Shown piece by piece: positions 1 through 5,885 of a DNA stretch of 8,512 nucleotides (position 1 is the stretch's first letter; every line of letters begins with the position of its first letter). Source of the DNA: JACQHC01 sp035559715 (GTDB lineage Bacteria; Gemmatimonadota; Gemmatimonadetes; Gemmatimonadales; GWC2-71-9); the NCBI GenBank assembly GCA_035559715.1, contig DATMAW010000137.1, positions 1 through 8,512 on the forward strand. The letters are read 5' to 3'. The position numbers and the translations under genes were made by a program. The notes under the pieces were generated by a model. The model was not told the DNA's origin, ran no database searches, and worked only from the letters and a program-made list of their open reading frames with translations.

Positions 1-2
1 CG

Positions 3-1655
3 CGACCCGCCGATTCTTCGGCCCGCCGGCCCGCGGGGCCGGCCCGCCGATCCGCGCCGCCCGGAGAGATCGAAGAGCTTCCGCCCATGGACCTCCTGCG
101 TTTGCCCAGCGCTCCGGCGAGCGACGCGGGCGGCGAAGAGCTGGACCGCCTGGGACAGGTGTTGATTGACACGCTCGCCACGTTTCGGGTGGAGGGGAAG
201 ATCGTCGGGCGCACGACGGGTCCCGTGGTGACGCAGTTCGAGGTCGCACCGGCGCCCGGCGTGAAGGTGGGCCGGATCGCGGCGCTCGCCGACGACCTCG
301 CGCTCGCCATGCGGGCGCAGTCCATTCGCATCGTGGCGCCGATTCCCGGCAAGGCAGCCGTCGGCGTGGAGGTCCCGAACCCCACGGCGCGCATCGTCAC
401 GCTGCGCGAATTGCTCGAGACGCCGGAATGGGAGCGTGCCCGCTCGCCGCTGCCCGTGGCGCTCGGCAGGGATCTGGAGGGCAAGCCCATCATTGCCGAT
501 CTGGCGCGGATGCCGCACCTGCTCATCGCCGGGGCCACGGGCTCGGGGAAATCCGTCTGCATCAACACCATCATCACGAGCCTGGTGTATCGCTACACGC
601 CGAACGATCTCCGCATGCTGATGATCGATCCCAAGATGGTGGAGCTGTCGGCGTACAACGTGCTGCCGCACCTCAAGCACAAAGTGGTGACCAACAACCG
701 CGAAGCCGCGCAGGTATTCAAGTGGGCGATCTACGAGATGGAACGGCGCTACGAGCTGTTCCATGCCACCGGGGCGCGGAACATTGGGGACTTCAATCGC
801 CGCGTGGTGGCCGCGCGGAGCGGGGCGGGAGCCGGGGCAGCGACCGCGCCCGCGGTCCCGGCGAATGAGACGGCGGGGGCGGCGGGCGCAGGCGCCGCGC
901 CGCGCAGCGACCTCGCGCTCAAGGAGGGCCCGCTCCCGTACATCGTCATCATCGTGGACGAGCTTGCCGATCTCATGATGACCGTGCAGGGCGAGGTGGA
1001 GAAGCCGCTCGCGATCCTGGCGCAGAAGGCGCGCGCCACCGGCATTCACCTCATTCTCGCCACGCAGCGGCCCAGCGTGAACGTGATCACCGGCCTCATC
1101 AAGGCGAACTTCCCCAGCCGCATCGCGTTCCGCGTCGCGTCCAAGGTGGACAGCCGGACCATCCTGGATCAAAACGGAGCCGAGGCCCTGCTCGGCAACG
1201 GCGACATGCTGTTCGTGCCGCCCACCAAGAGCGAGCCCGTGCGACTCCAGGGCGCGTTCATCAGCACCGAGGAAACGGAAGCCATCACGGAGTGGTACAA
1301 GGCACGCCAGGCCGAGCGCGACGCCGCGCTCGTGGCGCAGGGACTGCTCAAGACGGAGGAAGAGGACATCCTCGCGGTGGTGCGAGACCTGGAGGCGGCC
1401 GAGGAAGGAGAAGAAGGCAAGGCCCCGGCCGAGTCCGGCGAGCGTGACCCGCTGTTCCGCGAGGCAGCCGAGACCTGCATCCAGCACCAGCTCGGCTCGA
1501 CGTCGTTGCTGCAGCGAAAGCTGCGCGTCGGCTACGGCCGCGCCGCGCGAATCATTGATCAGCTGCACGAGGCGGGGATCCTCGGCCCGCCGGACGGCTC
1601 GAAGCCGCGCGAGGTGCTGATCGGGATGGAGCAGCTGGACGAATACGTCTCTTGA
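3..1655 (+). CDS. ftsK: DNA translocase FtsK/SpoIIIE, C-terminal part (5' end outside window)
   Basis: FtsK is a membrane-anchored hexameric ATPase that pumps chromosomal DNA through the closing septum and directs dimer resolution. The frame is open to the left edge, so the ATG at 87 is probably internal; the N-terminal membrane helices lie upstream. Counting that Met as residue 1: an alpha/beta motor core starts near residue 20; Walker A GATGSGKS is at 149-156 (Lys155); a DPKMVEL segment is at 181-187; Walker B with Asp291-Glu292 sits in IVIIVDELADLMM; TQRPSVNVITG is at 326-336; and the winged-helix gamma domain, which reads polar DNA motifs, spans about 454-511. These are diagnostic. Before residue 1 is a Pro/Ala/Arg-rich linker encoded by degenerate 8-bp repeats. 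An Ala/Gly-rich stretch (about 244-272) lies in the loop before Walker B. A Glu/Ala-rich hinge (about 424-452) precedes gamma. The stop is followed by 177 bp before yraN. Confidence 0.96.
   Translation, partial: RPADSSARRPAGPARRSAPPGEIEELPPMDLLRLPSAPASDAGGEELDRLGQVLIDTLATFRVEGKIVGRTTGPVVTQFEVAPAPGVKVGRIAALADDLALAMRAQSIRIVAPIPGKAAVGVEVPNPTARIVTLRELLETPEWERARSPLPVALGRDLEGKPIIADLARMPHLLIAGATGSGKSVCINTIITSLVYRYTPNDLRMLMIDPKMVELSAYNVLPHLKHKVVTNNREAAQVFKWAIYEMERRYELFHATGARNIGDFNRRVVAARSGAGAGAATAPAVPANETAGAAGAGAAPRSDLALKEGPLPYIVIIVDELADLMMTVQGEVEKPLAILAQKARATGIHLILATQRPSVNVITGLIKANFPSRIAFRVASKVDSRTILDQNGAEALLGNGDMLFVPPTKSEPVRLQGAFISTEETEAITEWYKARQAERDAALVAQGLLKTEEEDILAVVRDLEAAEEGEEGKAPAESGERDPLFREAAETCIQHQLGSTSLLQRKLRVGYGRAARIIDQLHEAGILGPPDGSKPREVLIGMEQLDEYVS
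4..56. repeat. Degenerate GAYCCGCC octamer repeats in the FtsK linker
   Basis: Units resembling GAYCCGCC occur at 4-11 (gacccgcc), 20-27 (ggcccgcc), 28-35 (ggcccgcg), 41-48 (ggcccgcc) and 49-56 (gatccgcg), mostly on an 8-bp step with one phase break at 36-40. They encode the Pro/Ala/Arg-rich linker ahead of the motor domain. The same octamer family forms a clean array inside alaS at 6456-6515. The copies here are eroded, and simple GC-rich bias could produce part of the pattern. Confidence 0.4.
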
Positions 1656-1705
1656 ATGTGGCGAGGAGGATGCGCTGACGATTGGCGAGGCGGGCGGGGA
1701 TGAGA

Positions 1706-1752
1706 CCCTCCGCGTCCCCCCTCGTCCTTCCTCTCGCCTCTCCTCGCCCCCT
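1706..1752 (+). terminator. C-rich, G-poor tract after ftsK (possible Rho loading site)
   Basis: About 50 nt after the ftsK stop the plus strand switches from purine-rich to strongly pyrimidine-rich. This tract has many C and T and only a handful of G, unusual against the G-rich background. A C-over-G bubble is the typical look of a Rho utilisation site. A loose complementarity exists between GGCGAGG (1684-1690) and CCTCGCC (1742-1748), but no stem followed by a T tract is visible. Rho-dependent termination of ftsK is an inference. Confidence 0.3.
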
Positions 1753-1756
1753 GTTC

Positions 1757-1784
1757 AGCACGGCGTTTTTATGATCCCCGTGCT
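1757..1784 (+). promoter_or_regulatory. Inverted repeat flanking a -10-like hexamer, upstream of yraN
   Basis: AGCACGG (1757-1763) and CCGTGCT (1778-1784) form a perfect 7-bp inverted repeat with a 14-bp spacer. Arm centres are 21 bp apart, about two helical turns, as expected for a dimeric regulator on one DNA face. The spacer contains TATGAT (1770-1775), a 5/6 match to the sigma-70 -10 consensus. No good -35 is visible at 16-18 bp. An operator over a yraN/recA promoter is the simplest reading. A hairpin is possible, but no T run follows directly. Confidence 0.35.
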
Positions 1785-1816
1785 CGCCATTTTGGTACGC
1801 GCGCCGGCCCCGCTCC

Positions 1817-1826
1817 GCGTTAGGTT
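1817..1826 (+). promoter_or_regulatory. GCGTTAGGTT motif next to the yraN start (possible leaderless promoter)
   Basis: GCGTTAGGTT ends 6 nt before the yraN ATG. A nearly identical GCGTTAGTTT ends 8 nt before the alaS ATG. The embedded TAGGTT fits a TANNNT -10 element, and at this distance transcription would begin at or near the start codon. No strong Shine-Dalgarno lies at the usual spacing, which agrees with a leaderless message. No matching -35 was found. Confidence 0.35.
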
Positions 1827-1832
1827 CGTCCC

Positions 1833-2234
1833 ATGCCGGTGAAGTCAGATCCGTCAACGTGGAGCGATCCGCGGCAGCGACGCGGGCTGGCGGGCGAGCG
1901 GTACGCCATGCGCTACCTCGAGCGAGCCGGATGGCGCATCCTGGACCACCGGTTTCGCATGGGTCGCATCGAGATTGACGTCGTCGCGCGGCGCGGTCGC
2001 GTGGTGGCGTTCGTGGAAGTGAAGACGCGTCGGTCCGCGGCCTTTGGCACGCCGCTGCACTCCGTGGGCTGGGAGAAGCAGCGTGAGCTGGCGCGCGCGG
2101 CGCAGGCATGGGTGGATCGGCGTGGCCGGCCCGGTGACGCGTATCGGTTTGATGTGGTCGGCGTCGAGCTCGCGCGTGGTAAGGGGCCGTCCCTGCTCCA
2201 CGTGGAGGACGCGTTCCGGCCCGGGTGGCGGTAA
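1833..2234 (+). CDS. yraN: YraN family (UPF0102) nuclease-like protein
   Basis: A 133-residue protein of the YraN/UPF0102 family, small basic proteins with a restriction-endonuclease-like fold resembling archaeal Holliday junction resolvases. Family hallmarks in order: RGLAGERYA with the conserved GE (residues 18-24), GWRILDHRFR (33-42), the catalytic-type acidic motif IEIDVVA (46-52, Asp49), VAFVEVKTR (58-66, Glu62 and Lys64) and YRFDVVGV (104-111). Asp49-Glu62-Lys64 fits a PD-(D/E)XK-like site. Length is normal for the family. The ATG at 1833 keeps the whole N-terminal region and sits just after the GCGTTAGGTT motif. The in vivo role is not settled in the literature. The gene lies directly upstream of recA, 74 bp away on the same strand, which is compatible with a recombination or repair role; that link is inference. 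Confidence 0.9.
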   Translation: MPVKSDPSTWSDPRQRRGLAGERYAMRYLERAGWRILDHRFRMGRIEIDVVARRGRVVAFVEVKTRRSAAFGTPLHSVGWEKQRELARAAQAWVDRRGRPGDAYRFDVVGVELARGKGPSLLHVEDAFRPGWR

Positions 2235-2240
2235 GAGCGC

Positions 2241-2255
2241 GTTCGGTATATGTTC
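2241..2255 (+). promoter_or_regulatory. GTTC-N7-GTTC direct repeat upstream of recA (SOS-box-like)
   Basis: GTTCGGTATATGTTC contains two GTTC half-sites separated by exactly 7 nt, 53 bp before the recA ATG. GTTC-N7-GTTC is the LexA box known from Alphaproteobacteria, where it controls recA. The spacer and second half-site include TATATG, a weak -10-like hexamer, so a repressor here could block a recA promoter. The match is short, no lexA gene is in the window, and the LexA site of this lineage cannot be established here. Confidence 0.4.
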
Positions 2256-2275
2256 GGGGTCGGGTTTTCGGCCCC
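2256..2275 (+). other. Short hairpin in the yraN-recA gap
   Basis: GGGGTCG (2256-2262) can pair with CGGCCCC (2269-2275) through seven pairs, one of them G-T, with loop GGTTTT. It lies between the GTTC repeat and the recA ribosome binding region. There is no T tract after it, so it is not a convincing intrinsic terminator. It may be a 5' leader structure or chance. Confidence 0.25.
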
Positions 2276-2308
2276 ATCTCCTCACCCTAACCCCCGAGAG
2301 TGTGTGGC

Positions 2309-3364
2309 ATGCCAGCGGAGAACGTGGAACAAAAGGTCGCAAGCCTGCCTGAGGAAAAGCGCAAGGCGCTGAATCTCGCGATCGCGCAAATCGAGAAGAC
2401 CTGTGGCAAGGGTTCCATCATGCGCATGGGGCAGGAGTCGTGGGTGCCCGTGGACGCAATTCCCACCGGGGCCATCAACCTCGATGCGGCCATCGGCGTG
2501 GGTGGTATCCCACGCGGCCGAATCACGGAGATCTACGGCCCCGAGTCGAGCGGCAAGACCACGCTCGCGCTTCACGTGGCGGGGAGCGCTCAGCGCAGAG
2601 GAGGCGTGGCCGCGTACATAGACGCCGAGCATGCGCTGGACGTCGAATACGCCAAGAAGCTTGGCGTCGCCGTGGAAGACCTGCTCGTGTCCCAGCCGGA
2701 CACGGGCGAGGAGGCGCTCGAGATCGCGGAGATCCTGGTGCGCTCGGGAGCGGTGGACGTGATCGTCGTGGACTCGGTCGCGGCGCTGGTGCCCAAGGCG
2801 GAGATCGAGGGGGAAATGGGAGACGCGCACATGGGCCTCCAGGCGCGGCTGATGTCGCAGGCGCTGCGCAAGCTCGCGGGCAGCATCAACCGCTCGCGCA
2901 CGTCGGTCATCTTTATCAATCAACTGCGCGAGAAGATCGGCGTGATGTTCGGCAATCCGGAAACCACCACGGGCGGCCGCGCCCTCAAGTTCTACGCCTC
3001 GGTGCGGCTGGACGTGCGGCGTATCGGGCCGGTGAAGGATCGTGATGCGATCGTGGGGAGCCGCGTGCGCGTGAAGGTGGTGAAGAACAAGGTCGCCCCG
3101 CCGTTCCGTCAGGCCGAGTTCGACGTGATGTTCGACGAGGGCATCAGCCACGCGGCGCTGCTCGTGGACCTCGCCGCCGAGATGAACATCATCGAGAAGA
3201 GCGGGGCGTGGTACTCGTACGGCAAGGAGCGGATCGGTCAGGGGCGGGAGAACGCCAAGTTGTTCCTCAAGGACAATCCGGCGGTGATGGAGGAGATCGA
3301 GGCGAAGGTGAAGCAGCAGCTGGGCATCGCCATGCGGACGGGTGGGGAGGAGGAGTCGGTCTAG
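2309..3364 (+). CDS. recA: RecA recombinase
   Basis: RecA forms ATP-dependent filaments on single-stranded DNA, carries out strand exchange and stimulates LexA self-cleavage. The 351-residue length is typical. Visible elements: N-terminal helix region with EKRKALNLAIAQIEKTCGKG (16-35); Walker A GPESSGKT (77-84, Lys83); the catalytic glutamate in YIDAEHALD (Glu107); Walker B VIVVDSVAAL (151-160); MGLQARLMSQALRKL (175-189); loop L2 with the NPETTTGGRALKFY run (216-229); and a C-terminal domain ending in an acidic GEEESV tail. No inteins or truncations are seen. The ATG at 2309 is preferred because GAGAG (2296-2300) lies 8 nt upstream; a GTG at 2300 would add three residues and lose this spacing. 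recX follows after 4 bp, so the two are almost certainly co-transcribed. The GTTC-N7-GTTC repeat upstream suggests damage-inducible control. Confidence 0.99.
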   Translation: MPAENVEQKVASLPEEKRKALNLAIAQIEKTCGKGSIMRMGQESWVPVDAIPTGAINLDAAIGVGGIPRGRITEIYGPESSGKTTLALHVAGSAQRRGGVAAYIDAEHALDVEYAKKLGVAVEDLLVSQPDTGEEALEIAEILVRSGAVDVIVVDSVAALVPKAEIEGEMGDAHMGLQARLMSQALRKLAGSINRSRTSVIFINQLREKIGVMFGNPETTTGGRALKFYASVRLDVRRIGPVKDRDAIVGSRVRVKVVKNKVAPPFRQAEFDVMFDEGISHAALLVDLAAEMNIIEKSGAWYSYGKERIGQGRENAKLFLKDNPAVMEEIEAKVKQQLGIAMRTGGEEESV

Positions 3365-3368
3365 TCCG

Positions 3369-4040
3369 ATGCCACGTCGTGGCCCCATCCGGCCCCCTGA
3401 GGGCCGTCCGCTGATCGTCACGCGCCTCGCGGCGGATCGAGGCGCGGCCGGGTACCTGGTCGTCGAAGTGAACGGGAGTCGCTTCGCCAGCCTGCCGGCC
3501 GAGGTGGCCAGGGACCTGGGTCTCGAGACCGGCCGGACGCTCGATAGCGCTCGCATGGCGCGGCTCACGGAGGCAGCCGACGCCGAGGCGTCGCGTCGGG
3601 TGGCCCTGCTGGTGCTCGCCGCGCATCCGCGATCGGAGTTCGAGCTGGTGCGCAAGCTGCGGGACCGCGGACATCCCGAGCGCGCCATTCGCGCAGCGCT
3701 CGAACGACTGCGCGCTGCCGGTACGCTGGACGATGCGCGGTACGCTGAAGCGTTTGCGCGGACCCGCCTGGCGCGCGGGCACGGAGCGTCACGCGTGCTG
3801 TCGGATTTGTTGCGCCGCGGGGTGGACCGCCGCACGGCGGAGCGAGCCGTGGCCGCGGTCGAGCAACAGGAGCGGGTTGAGCCGGATCAGCAGGTGCGCC
3901 GCTTACTGGAGCGGCGTGCCGCCTCCGTGAGTGGCCTGCCGCCCCGAGTGCAGCGCCGGCGGTTGATCTCGTTCCTGGCACGGCGGGGGTTTCGGGGCCG
4001 GGAGGTGAGGGCGCTCATCGAGGCCGCCCTCGAACAGTAG
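3369..4040 (+). CDS. recX: Regulatory protein RecX
   Basis: RecX binds RecA filaments and modulates, usually inhibits, their activity. The 223-residue protein has an N-terminal beta-rich section with VVEVNGSRFASLP (about 36-48), then helical RecX repeats. The first contains HPRSEFELVRKLRDRGHP (84-101), the second AGTLDDARYAEAFARTRLARG (about 116-136) with the hallmark LDD/RYA core, and a third weaker repeat spans about 175-223 (LLERRA to RGFRGREVRALIEAAL). The protein is Arg/Ala-rich. The ATG at 3369 lies 4 bp after the recA stop. A purine-rich GGAGGAGGAG (3346-3355) inside the recA end is 13 nt away, a long spacing, so translational coupling with recA is likely. A GTG at 3342 in the same frame would overlap recA and add nine residues; it is less likely. 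Confidence 0.93.
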   Translation: MPRRGPIRPPEGRPLIVTRLAADRGAAGYLVVEVNGSRFASLPAEVARDLGLETGRTLDSARMARLTEAADAEASRRVALLVLAAHPRSEFELVRKLRDRGHPERAIRAALERLRAAGTLDDARYAEAFARTRLARGHGASRVLSDLLRRGVDRRTAERAVAAVEQQERVEPDQQVRRLLERRAASVSGLPPRVQRRRLISFLARRGFRGREVRALIEAALEQ

Positions 4041-4191
4041 GACGGTGGTGTTGCCGCGGGACGTCGTTGTGGTGAGCCTGCAACCGTGTGGTGTGCAAGG
4101 TGTTACTCCGGCGCACCCCGCACGGCAAGAGAATCACAGCCCAGGCCACTCGCCGTCAGCCGGGTCCAAGCGGTTTTCCTGTATCACGTTA

Positions 4192-4207
4192 TGGCACAAT
4201 GATTTGG
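4192..4207 (+). promoter_or_regulatory. Degenerate sigma-54-like element upstream of the PEP-CTERM gene
   Basis: TGGCAC (4192-4197) is a perfect -24 box, followed after 6 nt by TTGG (4204-4207). A canonical site needs 5 nt and then TTGC, so both spacing and the GC doublet are off. The position, about 120 nt before the chosen GTG, and the fact that some PEP-CTERM genes in other bacteria use RpoN with the PrsK/PrsR system make it worth noting. As it stands it is a weak candidate. The rest of 4041-4232 contains no supportable gene; a 60-codon open frame at 4045-4227 looks like chance. Confidence 0.2.
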
Positions 4208-4232
4208 GTGTGATGCCGGATTGGTAGGCGGG

Positions 4233-4254
4233 GACCATCCGTCAACTGGTGGTC
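4233..4254 (+). other. Leader hairpin before the PEP-CTERM gene
   Basis: GACCATC (4233-4239) pairs with GGTGGTC (4248-4254), seven pairs including one T-G, loop of 8 nt. TTTTT follows at 4262-4266, seven nt beyond the stem. It could be a poor intrinsic terminator for recA-recX or a 5' leader structure of the next gene. The separation of stem and T run weakens the terminator reading. Confidence 0.3.
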
Positions 4255-4327
4255 GGTTCACTTTTTGCGGCGCGTGAAGGAAATCGCGTCCGACCGGTCA
4301 TCGAAGGCACCGCCTTCCGGAGGCTCA

Positions 4328-4990
4328 GTGCGCCGACTCGTCCTCGCTGTCATAGCCCTCGCCACGGCGGCCTTGCCCGCCGCGGCGCAGACGCGCCAGG
4401 TCACGCTCAACCGGGCCTGGAGCTGGGGTGCCACGTCGGGCACCACGTACGGCGGCGTCTATATCGGCCCGTACGGCGCATCGAGCCCGGGCATGCCGAA
4501 CTTCGATGTGTTTTGTGTGGACTTCCTGCATGCCGCGAGCCTCAACAACCCGTGGACGGCACGGTTCACGAGTTTGGCGGATCAGTCTGGGGTTGAGACA
4601 GGAACACGTTTCGGTCGCATGGGCGTGTCGGATGTCGTGACGAAGTACAGAAGGGCGGCGTGGCTAGCGACGCAGTTTGCGACTAACGGAGGATGGGCAG
4701 GTATCCATCAAGCCATCTGGTATCAATTCACACCGGGGAGCCCCACTTGGACCGGCACCGGGTACGAAACGTGGCTGGCGCAGGCTGACGTGGCGAGCCT
4801 GAATGGCTTCAATGGTATGGATTGGCAGAACTGGTACGTCGTAACGGACGTGAACACCAATTCCTCCGGGAGTTACGGCAGGCAGGAGTACCTCACCTAC
4901 GTCACGCCGGAACCGGAAACCCTTCTGCTCCTCGCCACGGGCCTCGCGGTCGTGATCGGCTATGCGGTCGTGAGCCGGCGGTTTGTGTAG
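4328..4990 (+). CDS. Exported PEP-CTERM anchor protein with lone Cys (FCVDF) and HQAIW motif
   Basis: A 220-residue secreted protein. Residues 1-20 are a signal peptide: Arg-Arg, a Leu/Val/Ala core, and AAA before the likely cleavage site. The C terminus is a PEP-CTERM sorting signal: TPEP (193-196), a hydrophobic helix (about 198-215) and SRR (216-218). Exosortase would process it and deliver the protein to the surface or exopolysaccharide matrix. The mature part is rich in Trp, Tyr, Gly, Ser and Thr. It contains FCVDF (62-66; Cys63 is the only cysteine) and IHQAIW (126-131; Gln128), preceded by AAWLATQF (110-117). This Cys/Gln pattern recalls thioester-domain adhesins, an inference. The GTG start at 4328 is chosen because GGAGG (4319-4323) precedes it and it starts directly at the signal peptide. 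A TTG at 4265 or GTG at 4274 would add 18-21 non-signal residues. No exosortase gene is in the window. Base composition looks less GC-rich than the neighbours. The function is unknown. Confidence 0.85.
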   Translation: MRRLVLAVIALATAALPAAAQTRQVTLNRAWSWGATSGTTYGGVYIGPYGASSPGMPNFDVFCVDFLHAASLNNPWTARFTSLADQSGVETGTRFGRMGVSDVVTKYRRAAWLATQFATNGGWAGIHQAIWYQFTPGSPTWTGTGYETWLAQADVASLNGFNGMDWQNWYVVTDVNTNSSGSYGRQEYLTYVTPEPETLLLLATGLAVVIGYAVVSRRFV

Positions 4991-5013
4991 CTGTCATTGA
5001 CTGGCTACCGTTG

Positions 5014-5050
5014 AGCGGGCTGGGATCGCTGACCCCGGCCCGCTTTTGTT
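5014..5050 (+). terminator. Rho-independent terminator after the PEP-CTERM gene
   Basis: AGCGGGC (5014-5020) pairs perfectly with GCCCGCT (5038-5044). The stem extends inward through T5021-G5037 and GGG (5022-5024) with CCC (5034-5036), giving an 11-pair stem and a 9-nt loop. TTTTGTTT (5044-5051) follows immediately. It begins 24 nt after the stop codon and should end the PEP-CTERM transcript, so the next gene needs its own promoter. Confidence 0.88.
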
Positions 5051-5191
5051 TCCGACCATGGCAGGACGTGGCGCGGAACGAGCCGGTGCTCGCCAGCGCC
5101 TTCACAGGATGACTTCGAACGGCGCCGCTCGCCTTCGCGACTGCGTGAGTGGCGATCGAGATGTGTGAGTGCGAATCGTAGAGGTGGTTCC

Positions 5192-5710
5192 GTGGCAACC
5201 ATGACGGAGCAGGCAGACACCGGTCTCAGGGCCGTGGCGTGGCCCGCGTACGCCGCTGGCTCCCTCATGATCGCGCTTTCCCTGCTGGACTACGTGGCCA
5301 ACGTGTGGCCGCTCCAGCCCGGTCAGCTCGAGTGGCGCTACGGCGCATGGGGCATTCTCTCGGGATACGCGCTGACCCCGTTGCTCGGCACGGTGATGGT
5401 CGCGGCCGCTGCCGCCATACTGGGCCATCGCCGCGCGCTCGCCGTCCTGTTCTGGCTCTACCTCCTTGCCGCTGTCCTTCTTATCGCAGGAACCATTCTG
5501 TTCGTGCTGGACGTCGTTCAGCTGCGGGCCCAGGTCCCCTCGGGCGAGCAGGTGCGGTTCGACACCGGAGCGTGGAAGGCGGGCGCCAAGCATTTGCTGG
5601 TCGCGGCTGCTCTCGTCTGGCTCGGCCGCGGGTGCAGATCGGCATCGCGGCAGGCCGCCCCGCGCCGGTCGCGATCGGACGCGGATGTGCTCGTGGCGTC
5701 GCCTCGCTAG
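5192..5710 (+). CDS. Four-helix integral membrane protein of unknown function
   Basis: A 172-residue predicted inner-membrane protein that I do not recognise. Four hydrophobic segments are visible: about 17-39 (WPAYAAGSLMIALSLLDYV), 52-77 (AWGILSGYALTPLLGTVMV), 82-108 (ALAVLFWLYLLAAVLLIAG) and 130-146 (GAKHLLVAAALVWLG). The soluble stretch between helices 1 and 2 carries WPLQPGQLEWRYG, the sort of short conserved loop seen in lineage-specific membrane proteins. The tail after residue 147 is basic and Arg/Ser-rich, probably cytoplasmic. The GTG start at 5192 has AGAGG (5180-5184) 7 nt upstream. A GTG at 5165 in frame would add nine residues, and ATG 5201 would lose three. It is isolated from the preceding gene by a terminator. 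The gap 5051-5191 shows no clear promoter. No catalytic motif supports an enzymatic role. Confidence 0.72.
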   Translation: MATMTEQADTGLRAVAWPAYAAGSLMIALSLLDYVANVWPLQPGQLEWRYGAWGILSGYALTPLLGTVMVAAAAAILGHRRALAVLFWLYLLAAVLLIAGTILFVLDVVQLRAQVPSGEQVRFDTGAWKAGAKHLLVAAALVWLGRGCRSASRQAAPRRSRSDADVLVASPR

Positions 5711-5723
5711 CGGCCTCCGCCGT

Positions 5724-5757
5724 GGGCTCGTTCCCGCGGATTTCCGCGCGTGAGCCC
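5724..5757 (+). other. Two-tier hairpin downstream of the membrane protein gene
   Basis: Outer arms GGGCTC (5724-5729) and GAGCCC (5752-5757) enclose inner arms CGCGG (5735-5739) and CCGCG (5744-5748) with loop ATTT. The internal loop is 5 nt by 3 nt. It begins 14 nt after the stop codon, where a terminator would sit, but no T tract follows. It could stabilise the mRNA 3' end or assist termination. The remaining sequence to 5885 shows no gene. Confidence 0.4.
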
Positions 5758-5885
5758 CCGCGTTCCGCCTCCGCGTCGGCGAGCGCATCCGTAGGGTCCC
5801 TGCCCGTCGCCCCTAATCCCCAGGCCTTTTAACCATCGTCGCATTGCGGCGGCGGACCTGCCCCGTCCCCGCGCCGTACCGCAGG

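Noticed and set aside
87..89. ATG at 87 as the true start of ftsK
   Set aside because: The frame continues open to the window edge, and the protein from 87 would lack the N-terminal membrane anchor. It is best read as an internal methionine in the linker.
2300..2302. GTG at 2300 as the recA start
   Set aside because: It would destroy the spacing of GAGAG to the start, and ATG 2309 gives a normal RecA N terminus.
2282..3835. A 517-codon minus-strand open frame opposite recA and recX
   Set aside because: It is a shadow of two well-identified genes and its translation shows only composition-driven Arg/Ser/Ala and His/Leu runs.
4041..4190. Riboswitch-like stretch with short conserved-looking blocks (GGCAAGAG, AGCCCAGGCCACT)
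   Set aside because: I compared it mentally with cobalamin and cyclic-di-GMP riboswitch cores. The conserved blocks are not in the right order or complete.
4045..4227. A 60-codon open frame between recX and the PEP-CTERM gene
   Set aside because: No ribosome binding site, no recognisable domain, and it overlaps the regulatory-looking leader. The length is expected by chance.
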